NCBI GenBank assembly: GCA_035513275.1
Contig: DATKCJ010000269.1
Coordinates: forward strand, 1 to 39,994
From: DATKCJ01 sp035513275
GTDB taxonomy: Bacteria > Verrucomicrobiota > Verrucomicrobiia > Opitutales > Opitutaceae
Reading direction: 5' to 3'
Length of the DNA stretch: 39,994 nucleotides
The notes under the pieces are model-generated. The model saw nothing but the letters and a program-made list of their open reading frames with translations. It searched no databases and was not told the origin of the DNA. Shown here piece after piece: positions 16,095 through 24,034 of this stretch. Made by a program: the position numbers and the translations under genes. Every line of letters starts with the position of its first letter. Positions within the stretch are counted from its first letter, which is position 1.

Positions 16095-16575
16095 GGCAGG
16101 GTCGCTTGTCGAGCCGTGGCGGGACTGCGACTTTCCGACGGCTCAGGGGGTGGGGTTTGAAGTCCGGGCATGATCCAGATTGGATGCATGCCTGTGGAAA
16201 CCGTGAAGTCGAAAGCAGCGGTTTTCACCCCGATGATTAGGGGAGAGCCAGAACAAGGAATTGAGGTGGGAGTGCAGCGCCGGCGGCCTGCATCGAATCT
16301 CCAGATTCAGCCGCGTTCATTCACCGGGGGGACAAAGGCCGCTGTCGTTGCACTCACCGAAAGACTCAAAATCAGTTTCATTCCATCGAGCCGCAGCCCC
16401 CGCGCGAAGGTGCCTTCGCCCCGCGAACTTCGATTCACTGCAATGATGCCCATTCTCAAATGAAGACCGCACCGAAATGCCCCCGCTCCAGTTACGAGCT
16501 GTTGAGCCTGGGGTTTGCCGCGATTCGGAGCCGATCGGCTTTTGGCTGCCGGCATGGAAACTTCGTCTCAAAGCA
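16095..16575. promoter_or_regulatory. Divergent control region between MFS carrier and second GH78 gene
   Basis: 481 bases with no credible gene if GH78 starts at 16576; an open frame in the GH78 phase reaches back to 16477 but has no homology. Besides the imperfect pair at 16194-16228, short palindromes are GAATCT-CC-AGATTC (16295-16308), GCGAAGG-TG-CCTTCGC (16404-16419) and AGCCGATCGGCT (16529-16540, 36 bases before the GH78 start). Promoter boxes could not be assigned safely. Confidence 0.55.
16194..16228. promoter_or_regulatory. Paired GTGGAAACCG / CGGTTTTCAC half-sites
   Basis: Two ten-base arms (16194-16203 and 16219-16228) match as reverse complements at nine of ten positions, separated by 15 bases, about 100 bases upstream of the MFS start. 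The AAACCG core resembles half-sites often used by LacI-type repressors, and a LacI gene lies at 30542. The link is a guess. Confidence 0.35.
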
Positions 16576-19269
16576 ATGAGCGATCGAACACGTGTCACCA
16601 ACCAGCGATGCGAATACCTTATTGATCCTGTCGGGATCGATGAGGTGGAGCCGAGATTGAGCTGGGAACTCGTATCGAAGCGCGCGGGTGCGCGACAGAA
16701 GGCGTGGCACGTGCGGGTCTCCTCGCGTCGCGGCGGACGTGGCGATCTCTGGGATTCCGGTCGCGTGGAAAGCGACCGTTCGTCGCAGATCGCCTATGCC
16801 GGCGTGAAGTTGCAATCCCGCCAGCGCGCGTGGTGGCGCGTGGAGATTTGGGACGAGCGAGGGCGGCGCGCCCAGAGCAACGAGGCATTCTGGGAGATGG
16901 GGTTGCTCGATCGCGAAGACTGGCAGGCGAAATGGATCGGCTCCGATGTCGTGGGCGGTCCGCGATCGTTCGTGCCTGCGCCGTATTTGCGGAGGTCGTT
17001 TACGCTTCCGGCGCGGCCGGTGCTCGCGCGTCTCTACGTGACGGCCCTCGGTCTTTACGAGTGCGAATTGAACGGAGCCGCAGTCGGCGACGACGTGTTC
17101 GCGCCGGGATGGACCGACTATCGGAAGCGCGTCTATTATCGCGTGCATGATGTCACGCGTCTGCTGAAGAAGGGGCGCAATGCGATTGGCGCGATGCTCG
17201 GCAGCGGCTGGTATTGCGGCCTCGTCTCGGCCGGGCACAGGCAGAACTACGGCGATCGTCCGCGTCTCCTGCTTCAACTGGAAGTGACCTGCGCGGATGG
17301 CACGCGCCATGTGATTTCCAGCGATGAGGCCTGGCGTTTCTCAATAGGGCCGATCCTCGATGAGGACTTGATCAATGGCGAGAGCCACGACGCGCGCCGC
17401 GAACTCGGCAACTGGTCGTCGCCCGGCCACGCGGCGAGCAATTGGAAGTTGGTGGTGGTTTTCGATGACCCGGGGATTGCAGTCGAAGCGTTGCCCGCGC
17501 CGCCGGTCCGGCGGCAACAGAAACTGCGGCCGGTGGCCCCGCCTGTCGATGCCGACTCATACCGGCACAACCGGTTCATTTTCGATCTCGGGCAGAACAT
17601 GGTTGGACGCATCCGGCTGCGCGTGCGCGCACCCGCCGGGACGACGATCCGGATCCGGCACGCGGAGATGCTCAAGTCGCCAGAGGAACTTTACATCGCG
17701 AACCTGCGTGCCGCTCGAGCCACCGATTACTACACGTGCCGGGGCGGCGGATACGAAGAGTGGGAGCCGCGTTTCACTTTCCACGGGTTTCGCTACGTCG
17801 AGCTGGCCGGAGTGATGGAGCCGCCGGGAGCTGATGCCATCACAGGAATCGTGCTGCATTCTGACCTCCCGCACGTGGGCGGGTTCTCCTGCTCGGACCC
17901 GCTCATCAACCAGCTTCAGCAAAACATCGACTGGGGGCTACGAGGCAATTTCGTCGACGTTCCCACGGACTGCCCGCAGCGAGACGAACGGTGTGGATGG
18001 ACGGGCGACGCACAAGTGTTCATCCGGACAGCGACGTTGAACCGCGATGTCGCGGCCTTCTTCACCAAATGGCAGCGCGACCTGGCCGACTCGCAAAACT
18101 CGGAAGGCGCCGTGGCCAACTATGCGCCGACCTGGGAGGATGTCTCCCGCGACTCGGGTCCTGCATGGTCGGACGCGATCGTCATCTGCCCCACAGTGGT
18201 TCATGAGCGCTACGGGGACGAGCGGCTTCTGGAGCGGCACTTCGAGTCGCTGGCGAAGTTCGTCGATCAGTGCGAGGGGCGCTCCGTCGATCTGATCAGG
18301 AGCCATCCGGATTCCGGTGAGTGGGGCGGCTTCGGAGACTGGCTCGCGCTCGACGGCAGCGGCACCCACGACGCCGGCACGCCGAAGGATTTGATCGGCA
18401 CCGCGTTCTTCGCTCACAGCGCAGAGCTGGTCGCCCGCGCGTCGCGCTTGATCGGGCGAAAGCGCGAAGCGGCACGCTACTCGCGGCTCGCCGCACGGGT
18501 GAAGCGCGCCTTCCAGCGCCGCTTTCTCTCGGATGACGGATTGCTCGCGAGTCGCACACAGACGTCGCACGTGCTCGCGCTTCAATTCGACCTGGCGCCG
18601 ATGCGACTGCGCCCGCGGCTGGTCGCACAACTCGTGCGCATGATCGAGGCAAACGGCGACCGGCTCGCGACCGGGTTTGTCGGATCGCCCTACCTGCCGC
18701 ACGTGTTGACGCGATTCGGCCGCGTCGATGTCGCCTACCGCTTGTTGCACCAGAAGCGATGGCCGTCGTGGCTCTACGCTGTCACGCAAGGTGCGACGAC
18801 GATCTGGGAGCGATGGGACGGCTGGACGCAGGAGAACGGGTTTCAGAATCCAGAGATGAACTCTTTCAACCACTATGCCTACGGAGCGATCGGCGACTGG
18901 CTCGTGGGTGTGGTCGCCGGGCTCGACTACGACGCTGCGCACCCCGGTGGGAAGCGTCTTCTGATCCGTCCGCGACCGGGAGGAGAACTGCGCTGGGCGA
19001 AAGCTCGACTCCACACGACTTGCGGACTTGCGGAGTCGGGCTGGCGCCGCCGAGGAAACAAACTGGATGTGAAGACGGTCATCCCACCTAATTCGACCGG
19101 CTTGGTCACGCTACCGTTTGGGAGCGACACCGCGGTGCGCGTGAACGGCAAACCGCTGCGCGCGGCAAAGCTCGCTCGGATCGTGCGTCGCACGCGCGCG
19201 GAACTTGTGCTCGAGGTCGGCTCGGGTGTGTGGGAATTCGCAGGCGACTGGAGTGCAGCGCCGCATTGA
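16576..19269 (+). CDS. Second GH78 alpha-L-rhamnosidase-like protein
   Basis: 897 residues from ATG 16576 (M-S-D-R-T-R-V). Domain order is as in GH78: N-terminal Ig-like domain (1-115), Bac_rhamnosid_N (about 150-320), beta domain (330-440), (alpha/alpha)6 barrel with D-C-P-Q-R-D-E-R-C-G-W-T-G-D at 465-478, and a C-terminal beta domain ending near residue 890. This form of the motif is the common family consensus, unlike the first copy in the window. No signal peptide, so probably cytoplasmic. Sequence similarity to the first copy is low outside family motifs, so the two likely cut different rhamnosides rather than being a recent duplication. It is monocistronic and divergent from the MFS carrier. 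Confidence 0.9.
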   Translation: MSDRTRVTNQRCEYLIDPVGIDEVEPRLSWELVSKRAGARQKAWHVRVSSRRGGRGDLWDSGRVESDRSSQIAYAGVKLQSRQRAWWRVEIWDERGRRAQSNEAFWEMGLLDREDWQAKWIGSDVVGGPRSFVPAPYLRRSFTLPARPVLARLYVTALGLYECELNGAAVGDDVFAPGWTDYRKRVYYRVHDVTRLLKKGRNAIGAMLGSGWYCGLVSAGHRQNYGDRPRLLLQLEVTCADGTRHVISSDEAWRFSIGPILDEDLINGESHDARRELGNWSSPGHAASNWKLVVVFDDPGIAVEALPAPPVRRQQKLRPVAPPVDADSYRHNRFIFDLGQNMVGRIRLRVRAPAGTTIRIRHAEMLKSPEELYIANLRAARATDYYTCRGGGYEEWEPRFTFHGFRYVELAGVMEPPGADAITGIVLHSDLPHVGGFSCSDPLINQLQQNIDWGLRGNFVDVPTDCPQRDERCGWTGDAQVFIRTATLNRDVAAFFTKWQRDLADSQNSEGAVANYAPTWEDVSRDSGPAWSDAIVICPTVVHERYGDERLLERHFESLAKFVDQCEGRSVDLIRSHPDSGEWGGFGDWLALDGSGTHDAGTPKDLIGTAFFAHSAELVARASRLIGRKREAARYSRLAARVKRAFQRRFLSDDGLLASRTQTSHVLALQFDLAPMRLRPRLVAQLVRMIEANGDRLATGFVGSPYLPHVLTRFGRVDVAYRLLHQKRWPSWLYAVTQGATTIWERWDGWTQENGFQNPEMNSFNHYAYGAIGDWLVGVVAGLDYDAAHPGGKRLLIRPRPGGELRWAKARLHTTCGLAESGWRRRGNKLDVKTVIPPNSTGLVTLPFGSDTAVRVNGKPLRAAKLARIVRRTRAELVLEVGSGVWEFAGDWSAAPH

Positions 19270-19332
19270 GCCGGACTCATGCAACTGAACTTCGCTTAGT
19301 CCTGAGGCTCTCAATTCCAGTGTTGCCGAGAG

Positions 19333-19355
19333 GTAGGAGCCCGCTTGCGGGCGAT
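19333..19355 (+). repeat. REP-like palindromic element
   Basis: GTAGGAG followed by the hairpin GCCCG-CTTG-CGGGC and GAT. The 5' GTAGGAG plus GC-rich hairpin form resembles known repetitive extragenic palindromes (GTGGGAGC... types) in other bacteria. Only one copy is in this window, placed between convergent genes as such elements often are. Confidence 0.55.
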
Positions 19356-19383
19356 GGCTGCGTGGTAGAGGCCCTGAACAAAG

Positions 19384-19475
19384 TCTGTCATGGCGAGGAG
19401 CGGAGCGACGTGGCCATCCATCTGAGATTCAAGCTGGATTGCCACGGTCGGCTTCGCCTCCCTCGCAATCACAGA
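19384..19475. repeat. Long imperfect inverted repeat, MITE- or REP-like hairpin
   Basis: The left arm 19384-19420 (starting TCTGTCATGGCGAGGAGCGG) and right arm 19435-19475 (ending CTCGCAATCACAGA) pair almost throughout, with four one-base gaps and a few mismatches, around a 14-base loop. The left arm closely follows a repeat consensus seen in several bacterial phyla, TGTCATTGCGAGGAGCGAAG, which I know from memory. It is non-coding and lies between convergent genes. Confidence 0.7.
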
Positions 19476-19496
19476 AAGAGGTGTGATGGCAGCCGG

Positions 19497-20570
19497 CTAG
19501 GTGCTGCGCCTCACGTTCACCGTGCGGCCGCTGCTGTCTGACTCGAAGGCGGCATCGAGCACGGCTTGGGCCGCGGCGCCGTCGGAGAAGTCGGGCCGCT
19601 CCGGCTTGCCTGTGCGGATGCTCGTGATGAAGCGACGATGGACGTTCGGCACCTTCGGCGCCTTCACCTTGCGCCAGGTGGTGGTCTTCAAGTCCGGGCC
19701 GCGGCAGATGCGGTAGTGCTCGGTGCTCAGGTCGGGATCGATCTCGATCGATCCGCGCGTCCCAGAAATGCGGATGAAGAGCCGGTTGTGGTGTCCTCCC
19801 GACCAACGCGTCGTGTGTAGCGTGCCGAGGGCGCCGTTGGCAAACTCGGCCGAGATAATGGCGGAGTCGTTCGCATCGAGGACATAGGGTCCGATCCTTC
19901 CGCGCGGAGCCTTCGGGAAGACCTTGAGGCGCGCGCTGACGGACGTGATCGGGCCGGCCGGAAACATCGCGTAATCGACGAGGTGCACGCCGATGTCGCC
20001 GAGTGCGCCCTTGCTTCCGTGCCGCTTCGAAAGCCGCCAGAGCCAGCCCGGCTGCGTGTGCCAGTCACCCCATGCATCTTGAAGGAGCCACGACTGGAGG
20101 TAGCTCGCCTCAACGTGTCGCAATTCGCCAAGGCCGCCCTTCGCGATGAGCTTCGCAGCGGCGTGGAGCGCGGGGATGTTGCGGTAGGAGAGATTCACCA
20201 TGTGCACCCGGCCGGACTCGCGGGCCGCAGCAAGCATTCGCCGGGCGCCCGCGTGGTCCAAGGCGAGGGGCTTCTCACAGAGCACATGCTTTCCCGCGCG
20301 AAGAAAGCGGATCGAAAGCGGCTCGTGCGTCGCATCGGTCGTTACGATCGACACGGCGTCGAACTCGACGGTTGCGAGCAACTCGCCGACGTCCGTGAAC
20401 GCGTTTGCGATCGTGTGGCGTTCGCAGAAATCCGCGACTCGCTTCGGGTCGACGTCGACCGCCGCGACGATCACGCAGCCGGGGACATCGCGAAACAATT
20501 TCACGTGGGTGTTTGCCATGCCGCCCGCGCCGATGATGGCGAGACGGACGCGGCGAAGTGTCTTTCTCAT
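19497..20570 (-). CDS. Gfo/Idh/MocA family oxidoreductase
   Basis: 357 residues from ATG 20570. The N-terminal Rossmann domain has I-I-G-A-G-G-M-A (12-19) and the family hallmark C-E-K-P-L-A (98-103). The C-terminal alpha/beta domain carries G-D-I-G-V-H-L-V-D, the usual Asp/His pair of the active site. Members oxidise or reduce sugars, inositols or their derivatives with NAD(P). The gene is the last of a leftward trio, 64 bases after the ABC exporter. An alternative GTG/ATG upstream would add a stretch without homology. No signal peptide is seen, so it should be cytoplasmic. Substrate unknown; 3-keto-sugar formation is a common activity in this family. Confidence 0.85.
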   Translation of the reverse strand: MRKTLRRVRLAIIGAGGMANTHVKLFRDVPGCVIVAAVDVDPKRVADFCERHTIANAFTDVGELLATVEFDAVSIVTTDATHEPLSIRFLRAGKHVLCEKPLALDHAGARRMLAAARESGRVHMVNLSYRNIPALHAAAKLIAKGGLGELRHVEASYLQSWLLQDAWGDWHTQPGWLWRLSKRHGSKGALGDIGVHLVDYAMFPAGPITSVSARLKVFPKAPRGRIGPYVLDANDSAIISAEFANGALGTLHTTRWSGGHHNRLFIRISGTRGSIEIDPDLSTEHYRICRGPDLKTTTWRKVKAPKVPNVHRRFITSIRTGKPERPDFSDGAAAQAVLDAAFESDSSGRTVNVRRST

Positions 20571-20634
20571 GGATCGATTCTGGGGAGGTGTGAGGTAAGC
20601 AGCCGATTCGGCTCCGGAATGCGGAAGTATCAAC

Positions 20635-22422
20635 TCATTCGGACGAGGCTTCGCGGGAAACATCCCCGGTGGGAAGGTTTCGCACTTGCAGGGCCATCAG
20701 CTTCGCGAACGGCCCGTTGCGATTCTTCAACAGCTCCTCCACGGGACCATCCTCGATGATCCGGCCTTGGTGGAAGAACAACACCCGTTGCACGGAGCGG
20801 AGCGTCGAGAGCCGGTGTGCGACGATGAATGTGGTGCGGCCCTGACAGATCGCATCGAGGTCCTCCTGGAGCCGCGACTCGGTCTCGAGATCCAGCGCAC
20901 TCGTCGGCTCGTCGAGGATCACGATCGCCGGATCGCGCAGGAAGACGCGCGCGAGTGCGATGCGCTGGCGTTGTCCGCCGGAAAGGAAACCGCCCCGCTC
21001 GCCGCAACGCGTGTCATAGCCGGCGGGAAGGCCCGCGATGAACTCGTGAACCTGCGCTCGCGTGGCGGCCGCCTCGACCTCGGCGTCCGTCGCTGAGGGC
21101 CGGCCGACGCGGATGTTCTCGCGAATCGTGGTGTTCCAGAGAAACGAATCCTGGCTCATGATGGCGATCGCGCGCCGTAGATTGAGCAGTCCGATTTCGC
21201 TCAACGGCCTGTCGTCGTAGCGGATCTCTCCCTTCTGCGGAGTGTAGAAACCGAGAAGGAGATCGAGCATCGTGCTCTTTCCGGCCCCGGTTTCGCCAAC
21301 GAGCCCGACGCGCTGGCCTGGCGGGACGTGGATGTTGATATCGCTGAGTGCGGGTTGCCCGGCGTCGCCCGCGTGGCTGAACGTGACGTTGGAAAACCGC
21401 ACATCACCCTGAAGCGCGACACGACCGGGCCCGATTCGAAACTCCTCGAGTTCCTTCGAATCGAGAATGTCGAGAATCGCCTCGAGACCGGGTCGCGCCT
21501 GCGCCCAGACATCGTAGGCGGTGAAGAACGCGGTGAATCCGGACCGCGTGAATGCAAGCAGCGCCGTGAATGCCACGAGCCTGCCGAGAGGTAGATCGCC
21601 CATGACGAAGAACACGCCGCCGACGCACCACACGATCACAGTGAGATACTCGCCGATCATCTGGACGAACATCATCACCCAGCGCATCGCGACGCTTGCA
21701 TCGAGGCCGGACGTGCGCACCCGCTCGATCACGCTTCCCATCTGTGCGGCGGCGATTCCCTCGTTGCCGAAGCTTCGCGTCACGCGCATGCCGCTGATGA
21801 ACTCGACGACCTGCGCGGAAAAATCCTCACCGGTCTCCTGCACGCGCTTGTTGAGAGTGCGCACGCGCCCCGAGACCTTCCGGATGATCAGCACCTGCAA
21901 AGGCACCGCCACGAGCGTGATCGTGGCGAGCGTGGCGTTCATCCAAAAGAGAGTCGCAAGAGCGCCGGTCGCGATTGCGATTTGCACGACCAGATTCCCG
22001 ACGACATTGGACAGGAAGGCCTCGATTCGGCCCAGGTCGACCGTCACCTGGTTTGCGAGCGCGCCGGAGCCGCGCCGGGTGAAGAAGCCGATCGACATGT
22101 GTTGAAGATGGTCCACCACGAGGCGCCTGAGTCGCGCGGTCGACGAGCGCACGACCTGTTGGCTCGCCGCAAACGCGCGGACGGTGAACCACGAGTGAAC
22201 CGGCCAGAGCAGCAGGTTCGCGGCGGCGTAGATTCCGATCCGGAAGAACTTCTCTTCGGGCGCCAGCGCGTCGTTCTGCAGGATGTTGTCGATGAGGATG
22301 CTGACGCCGACGTAGAACGGCAGGTAACTCAGCGACTGCAGCGCCTGGAAGAGTGCGGCCCACTTGAGCAGCCGGCGCTCATAGAGGATGATCGACCAGA
22401 GCCGGCGGAGCGGTTGATTCAT
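20635..22422 (-). CDS. Type I ABC exporter, fused membrane and ATPase domains (MsbA-like)
   Basis: 595 residues, typical for a half-size exporter. The first 320 residues hold about six membrane helices with the long cytoplasmic loops of the ABC_membrane domain. The ATPase domain has Walker A G-E-T-G-A-G-K-S-T (376-384), Q-loop S-Q-D-S-F, signature L-S-G-G-Q (480-484), Walker B I-V-I-L-D-E-P and the H-loop A-H-R. It should act as a homodimer pumping a lipid, drug, peptide or other molecule out of the cytoplasm. Its position 43 bases after an exported ADP-ribosylglycohydrolase-family gene and before a sugar oxidoreductase is unusual for such an exporter. No peptidase C39 domain or second half-exporter is present. 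Confidence 0.9.
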   Translation of the reverse strand: MNQPLRRLWSIILYERRLLKWAALFQALQSLSYLPFYVGVSILIDNILQNDALAPEEKFFRIGIYAAANLLLWPVHSWFTVRAFAASQQVVRSSTARLRRLVVDHLQHMSIGFFTRRGSGALANQVTVDLGRIEAFLSNVVGNLVVQIAIATGALATLFWMNATLATITLVAVPLQVLIIRKVSGRVRTLNKRVQETGEDFSAQVVEFISGMRVTRSFGNEGIAAAQMGSVIERVRTSGLDASVAMRWVMMFVQMIGEYLTVIVWCVGGVFFVMGDLPLGRLVAFTALLAFTRSGFTAFFTAYDVWAQARPGLEAILDILDSKELEEFRIGPGRVALQGDVRFSNVTFSHAGDAGQPALSDINIHVPPGQRVGLVGETGAGKSTMLDLLLGFYTPQKGEIRYDDRPLSEIGLLNLRRAIAIMSQDSFLWNTTIRENIRVGRPSATDAEVEAAATRAQVHEFIAGLPAGYDTRCGERGGFLSGGQRQRIALARVFLRDPAIVILDEPTSALDLETESRLQEDLDAICQGRTTFIVAHRLSTLRSVQRVLFFHQGRIIEDGPVEELLKNRNGPFAKLMALQVRNLPTGDVSREASSE

Positions 22423-22465
22423 CGCATGCGGACGCGTCGTATCGCCTCTTTGCCGGGAATGAGGA

Positions 22466-23755
22466 TCAGAAGTCCGCCTTGACCGTGTAGACGGCTTCGG
22501 GTCCGTCGCCGGTCTTGCTGCCGCCGTTTGCCAGGATCTCCTTCTCGGCGATGGCGAGAATGCGGTCCACGATGTCGCTGATGCGGTTGAAATTCGGCAA
22601 CCCGTCGCGCGAGTAGTTGATGTAGGTGTTGTTGAAAGGCTGCGTCCACCGGCCGCGGCTCGGCATCTCCAGGGTCAGCCTCTCCGGAATGCTGCCCGGT
22701 CCCAGGACCATTGCCATGATCGCGCCGCAGGTCGCGGCCTGGTTGTCGCAATCGTATCCCATCGACGTGGCTATGCCGACCGTCTTCATCCAGTCGCCGT
22801 CGCCGTGCAGCAGCGCGGCCACGGCGCACAGGCCGTTGACGACAGATCCGGCGAAGGGATCCGGGACGACAAAGTCGCGAACGCGGAGATAGTATTTGTC
22901 GTGAATCTGGGCACGCGTCGCCCGCCAGTCGTCAGGATGTTCGCCGTGCCAGCGGATGACATCGGCTATGCCCTCGCGGAAAGGACTGTCTTTCGCGAGG
23001 CCATCCATGCCCATCGTGACCAGCGTGGGCACGTCCTTTTCGAAGTAGGCGGCGCTGCAAAGGATGCCGAAGAAGACCGTCGGGTCAGTCGCCCAATCAT
23101 CCGTCAGGATTCGTGCTCCCCACAATGATCGCTCGGCCGCGCGTCCGGTCATACCCGGGTTGATGACGCCAAAGATCTCGTTCATCAGCTGCGCGGTGAT
23201 TCGATACCAAAACGGGTTGTGTTCCTTGCTTCCCGTCGCGGGAGGCACGAGGCCTTCCTCCATCAAGTCGCGGGCGCGGCGTGCGGCGGACCAGATGTAG
23301 CGGTTGATGTGCGCGCGCCACATAGCGGCGATCTGCTCGTAGGTCACGTCCGTCCCGTGGAGTTCCATCGCGTGAAGATAGACGAACTCGATGTCGGAAT
23401 CGTCGTCGCTCCACGAGCCGCCAAGCGCGTCCGCCATGATGCGGATGTAGCCCCGCCGATCGTTGAGCTGGATCTTCAGGTCCGAGCCTTCCGCATCCTT
23501 GAACGTGTAGTAGCGATCGACGAGAATCGGCAGCGGCTCCTCCTGGTAGAGATTCTCGAACGGAAAGCCGACGTAGTTTCCTGCGAGCTGGCCGATCCAG
23601 TAGCCCTCGATCGCGGTGCGAAGCTCGGCGGCTGTGATGGAGCGCTCGGCAGCGCCTGCAGGTGTCGTGAACAGTGCGAGGACGAACGGAACGGTCACCC
23701 GAATGAGTGCCTGGCGCAAAGTGGCTGTAGTGGTGAAAATGGCTGATCGGCTCAT
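22466..23755 (-). CDS. Exported ADP-ribosylglycohydrolase-family protein
   Basis: 429 residues from ATG 23755. Residues 1-36 form a signal peptide (V-T-V-P-F-V-L-A-L-F-T core, A-G-A-A end). The all-helical ADP-ribosylglycohydrolase fold is indicated by G-x-x-x-G-Q-L-A-G-N-Y-V-G near residue 55, the Asp cluster S-D-D-D-S-D (Asp117-119, Asp121), and G-Y-D-C-D-N-Q-A-A (Asp335, Asp337), which correspond to the two metal-binding motifs of the family. Classical members cut ADP-ribose from proteins or DraG targets in the cytoplasm; an exported one must have another substrate, perhaps a glycoside. The open frame runs on upstream opposite the GH28-like gene, but the signal peptide marks the start. First gene of a trio with the ABC exporter and Gfo/Idh/MocA enzyme. 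Confidence 0.8.
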   Translation of the reverse strand: MSRSAIFTTTATLRQALIRVTVPFVLALFTTPAGAAERSITAAELRTAIEGYWIGQLAGNYVGFPFENLYQEEPLPILVDRYYTFKDAEGSDLKIQLNDRRGYIRIMADALGGSWSDDDSDIEFVYLHAMELHGTDVTYEQIAAMWRAHINRYIWSAARRARDLMEEGLVPPATGSKEHNPFWYRITAQLMNEIFGVINPGMTGRAAERSLWGARILTDDWATDPTVFFGILCSAAYFEKDVPTLVTMGMDGLAKDSPFREGIADVIRWHGEHPDDWRATRAQIHDKYYLRVRDFVVPDPFAGSVVNGLCAVAALLHGDGDWMKTVGIATSMGYDCDNQAATCGAIMAMVLGPGSIPERLTLEMPSRGRWTQPFNNTYINYSRDGLPNFNRISDIVDRILAIAEKEILANGGSKTGDGPEAVYTVKADF

Positions 23756-23765
23756 GGGAGAATGC

Positions 23766-23969
23766 GGGCGCGAGAGCGCCCCTGTTGCCAGAAGTTTCCC
23801 GACGACCGGTGGCGCGATCAACGGCTCCCCCGGTTTCCCCGCTGACCCTCGCCGGGCGCGGCGAGCACGCGCCTGCGGCAGGGATGCCGCACCACGGTCA
23901 CCGGTATGACCGGGTTGCGAGTTGAAGCCGCGCCCGCGGGATCGCAAAGCCATGGTGGTTCCCGGCTTC
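23766..23969. other. Cluster of short stem-loops in a divergent intergenic region
   Basis: The 279 bases between the ADP-ribosylglycohydrolase-family gene and the GH28-like gene hold several perfect or near-perfect hairpins: GGGCGC-GAGA-GCGCCC (23766-23781), GCGGCA-GGGA-TGCCGC (23875-23890), CGGTCA-6-TGACCG (23895-23912) and GAAGCCG (23924-23930) with CGGCTTC (23963-23969). They may be regulatory or a worn repeat cluster. The first lies 10 bases before the leftward start codon. Confidence 0.55.
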
Positions 23970-24034
23970 GACCATGCGCCTTGTTGAGTATGCGTCCCGG
24001 TGAGTCTTTCGAAAACATCCACCCAACTACCCCG

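Noticed and set aside
17938..19014. Minus-strand open frame of 358 codons
   Set aside because: Antisense to the second GH78 gene; no motif and composition typical of a shadow frame.
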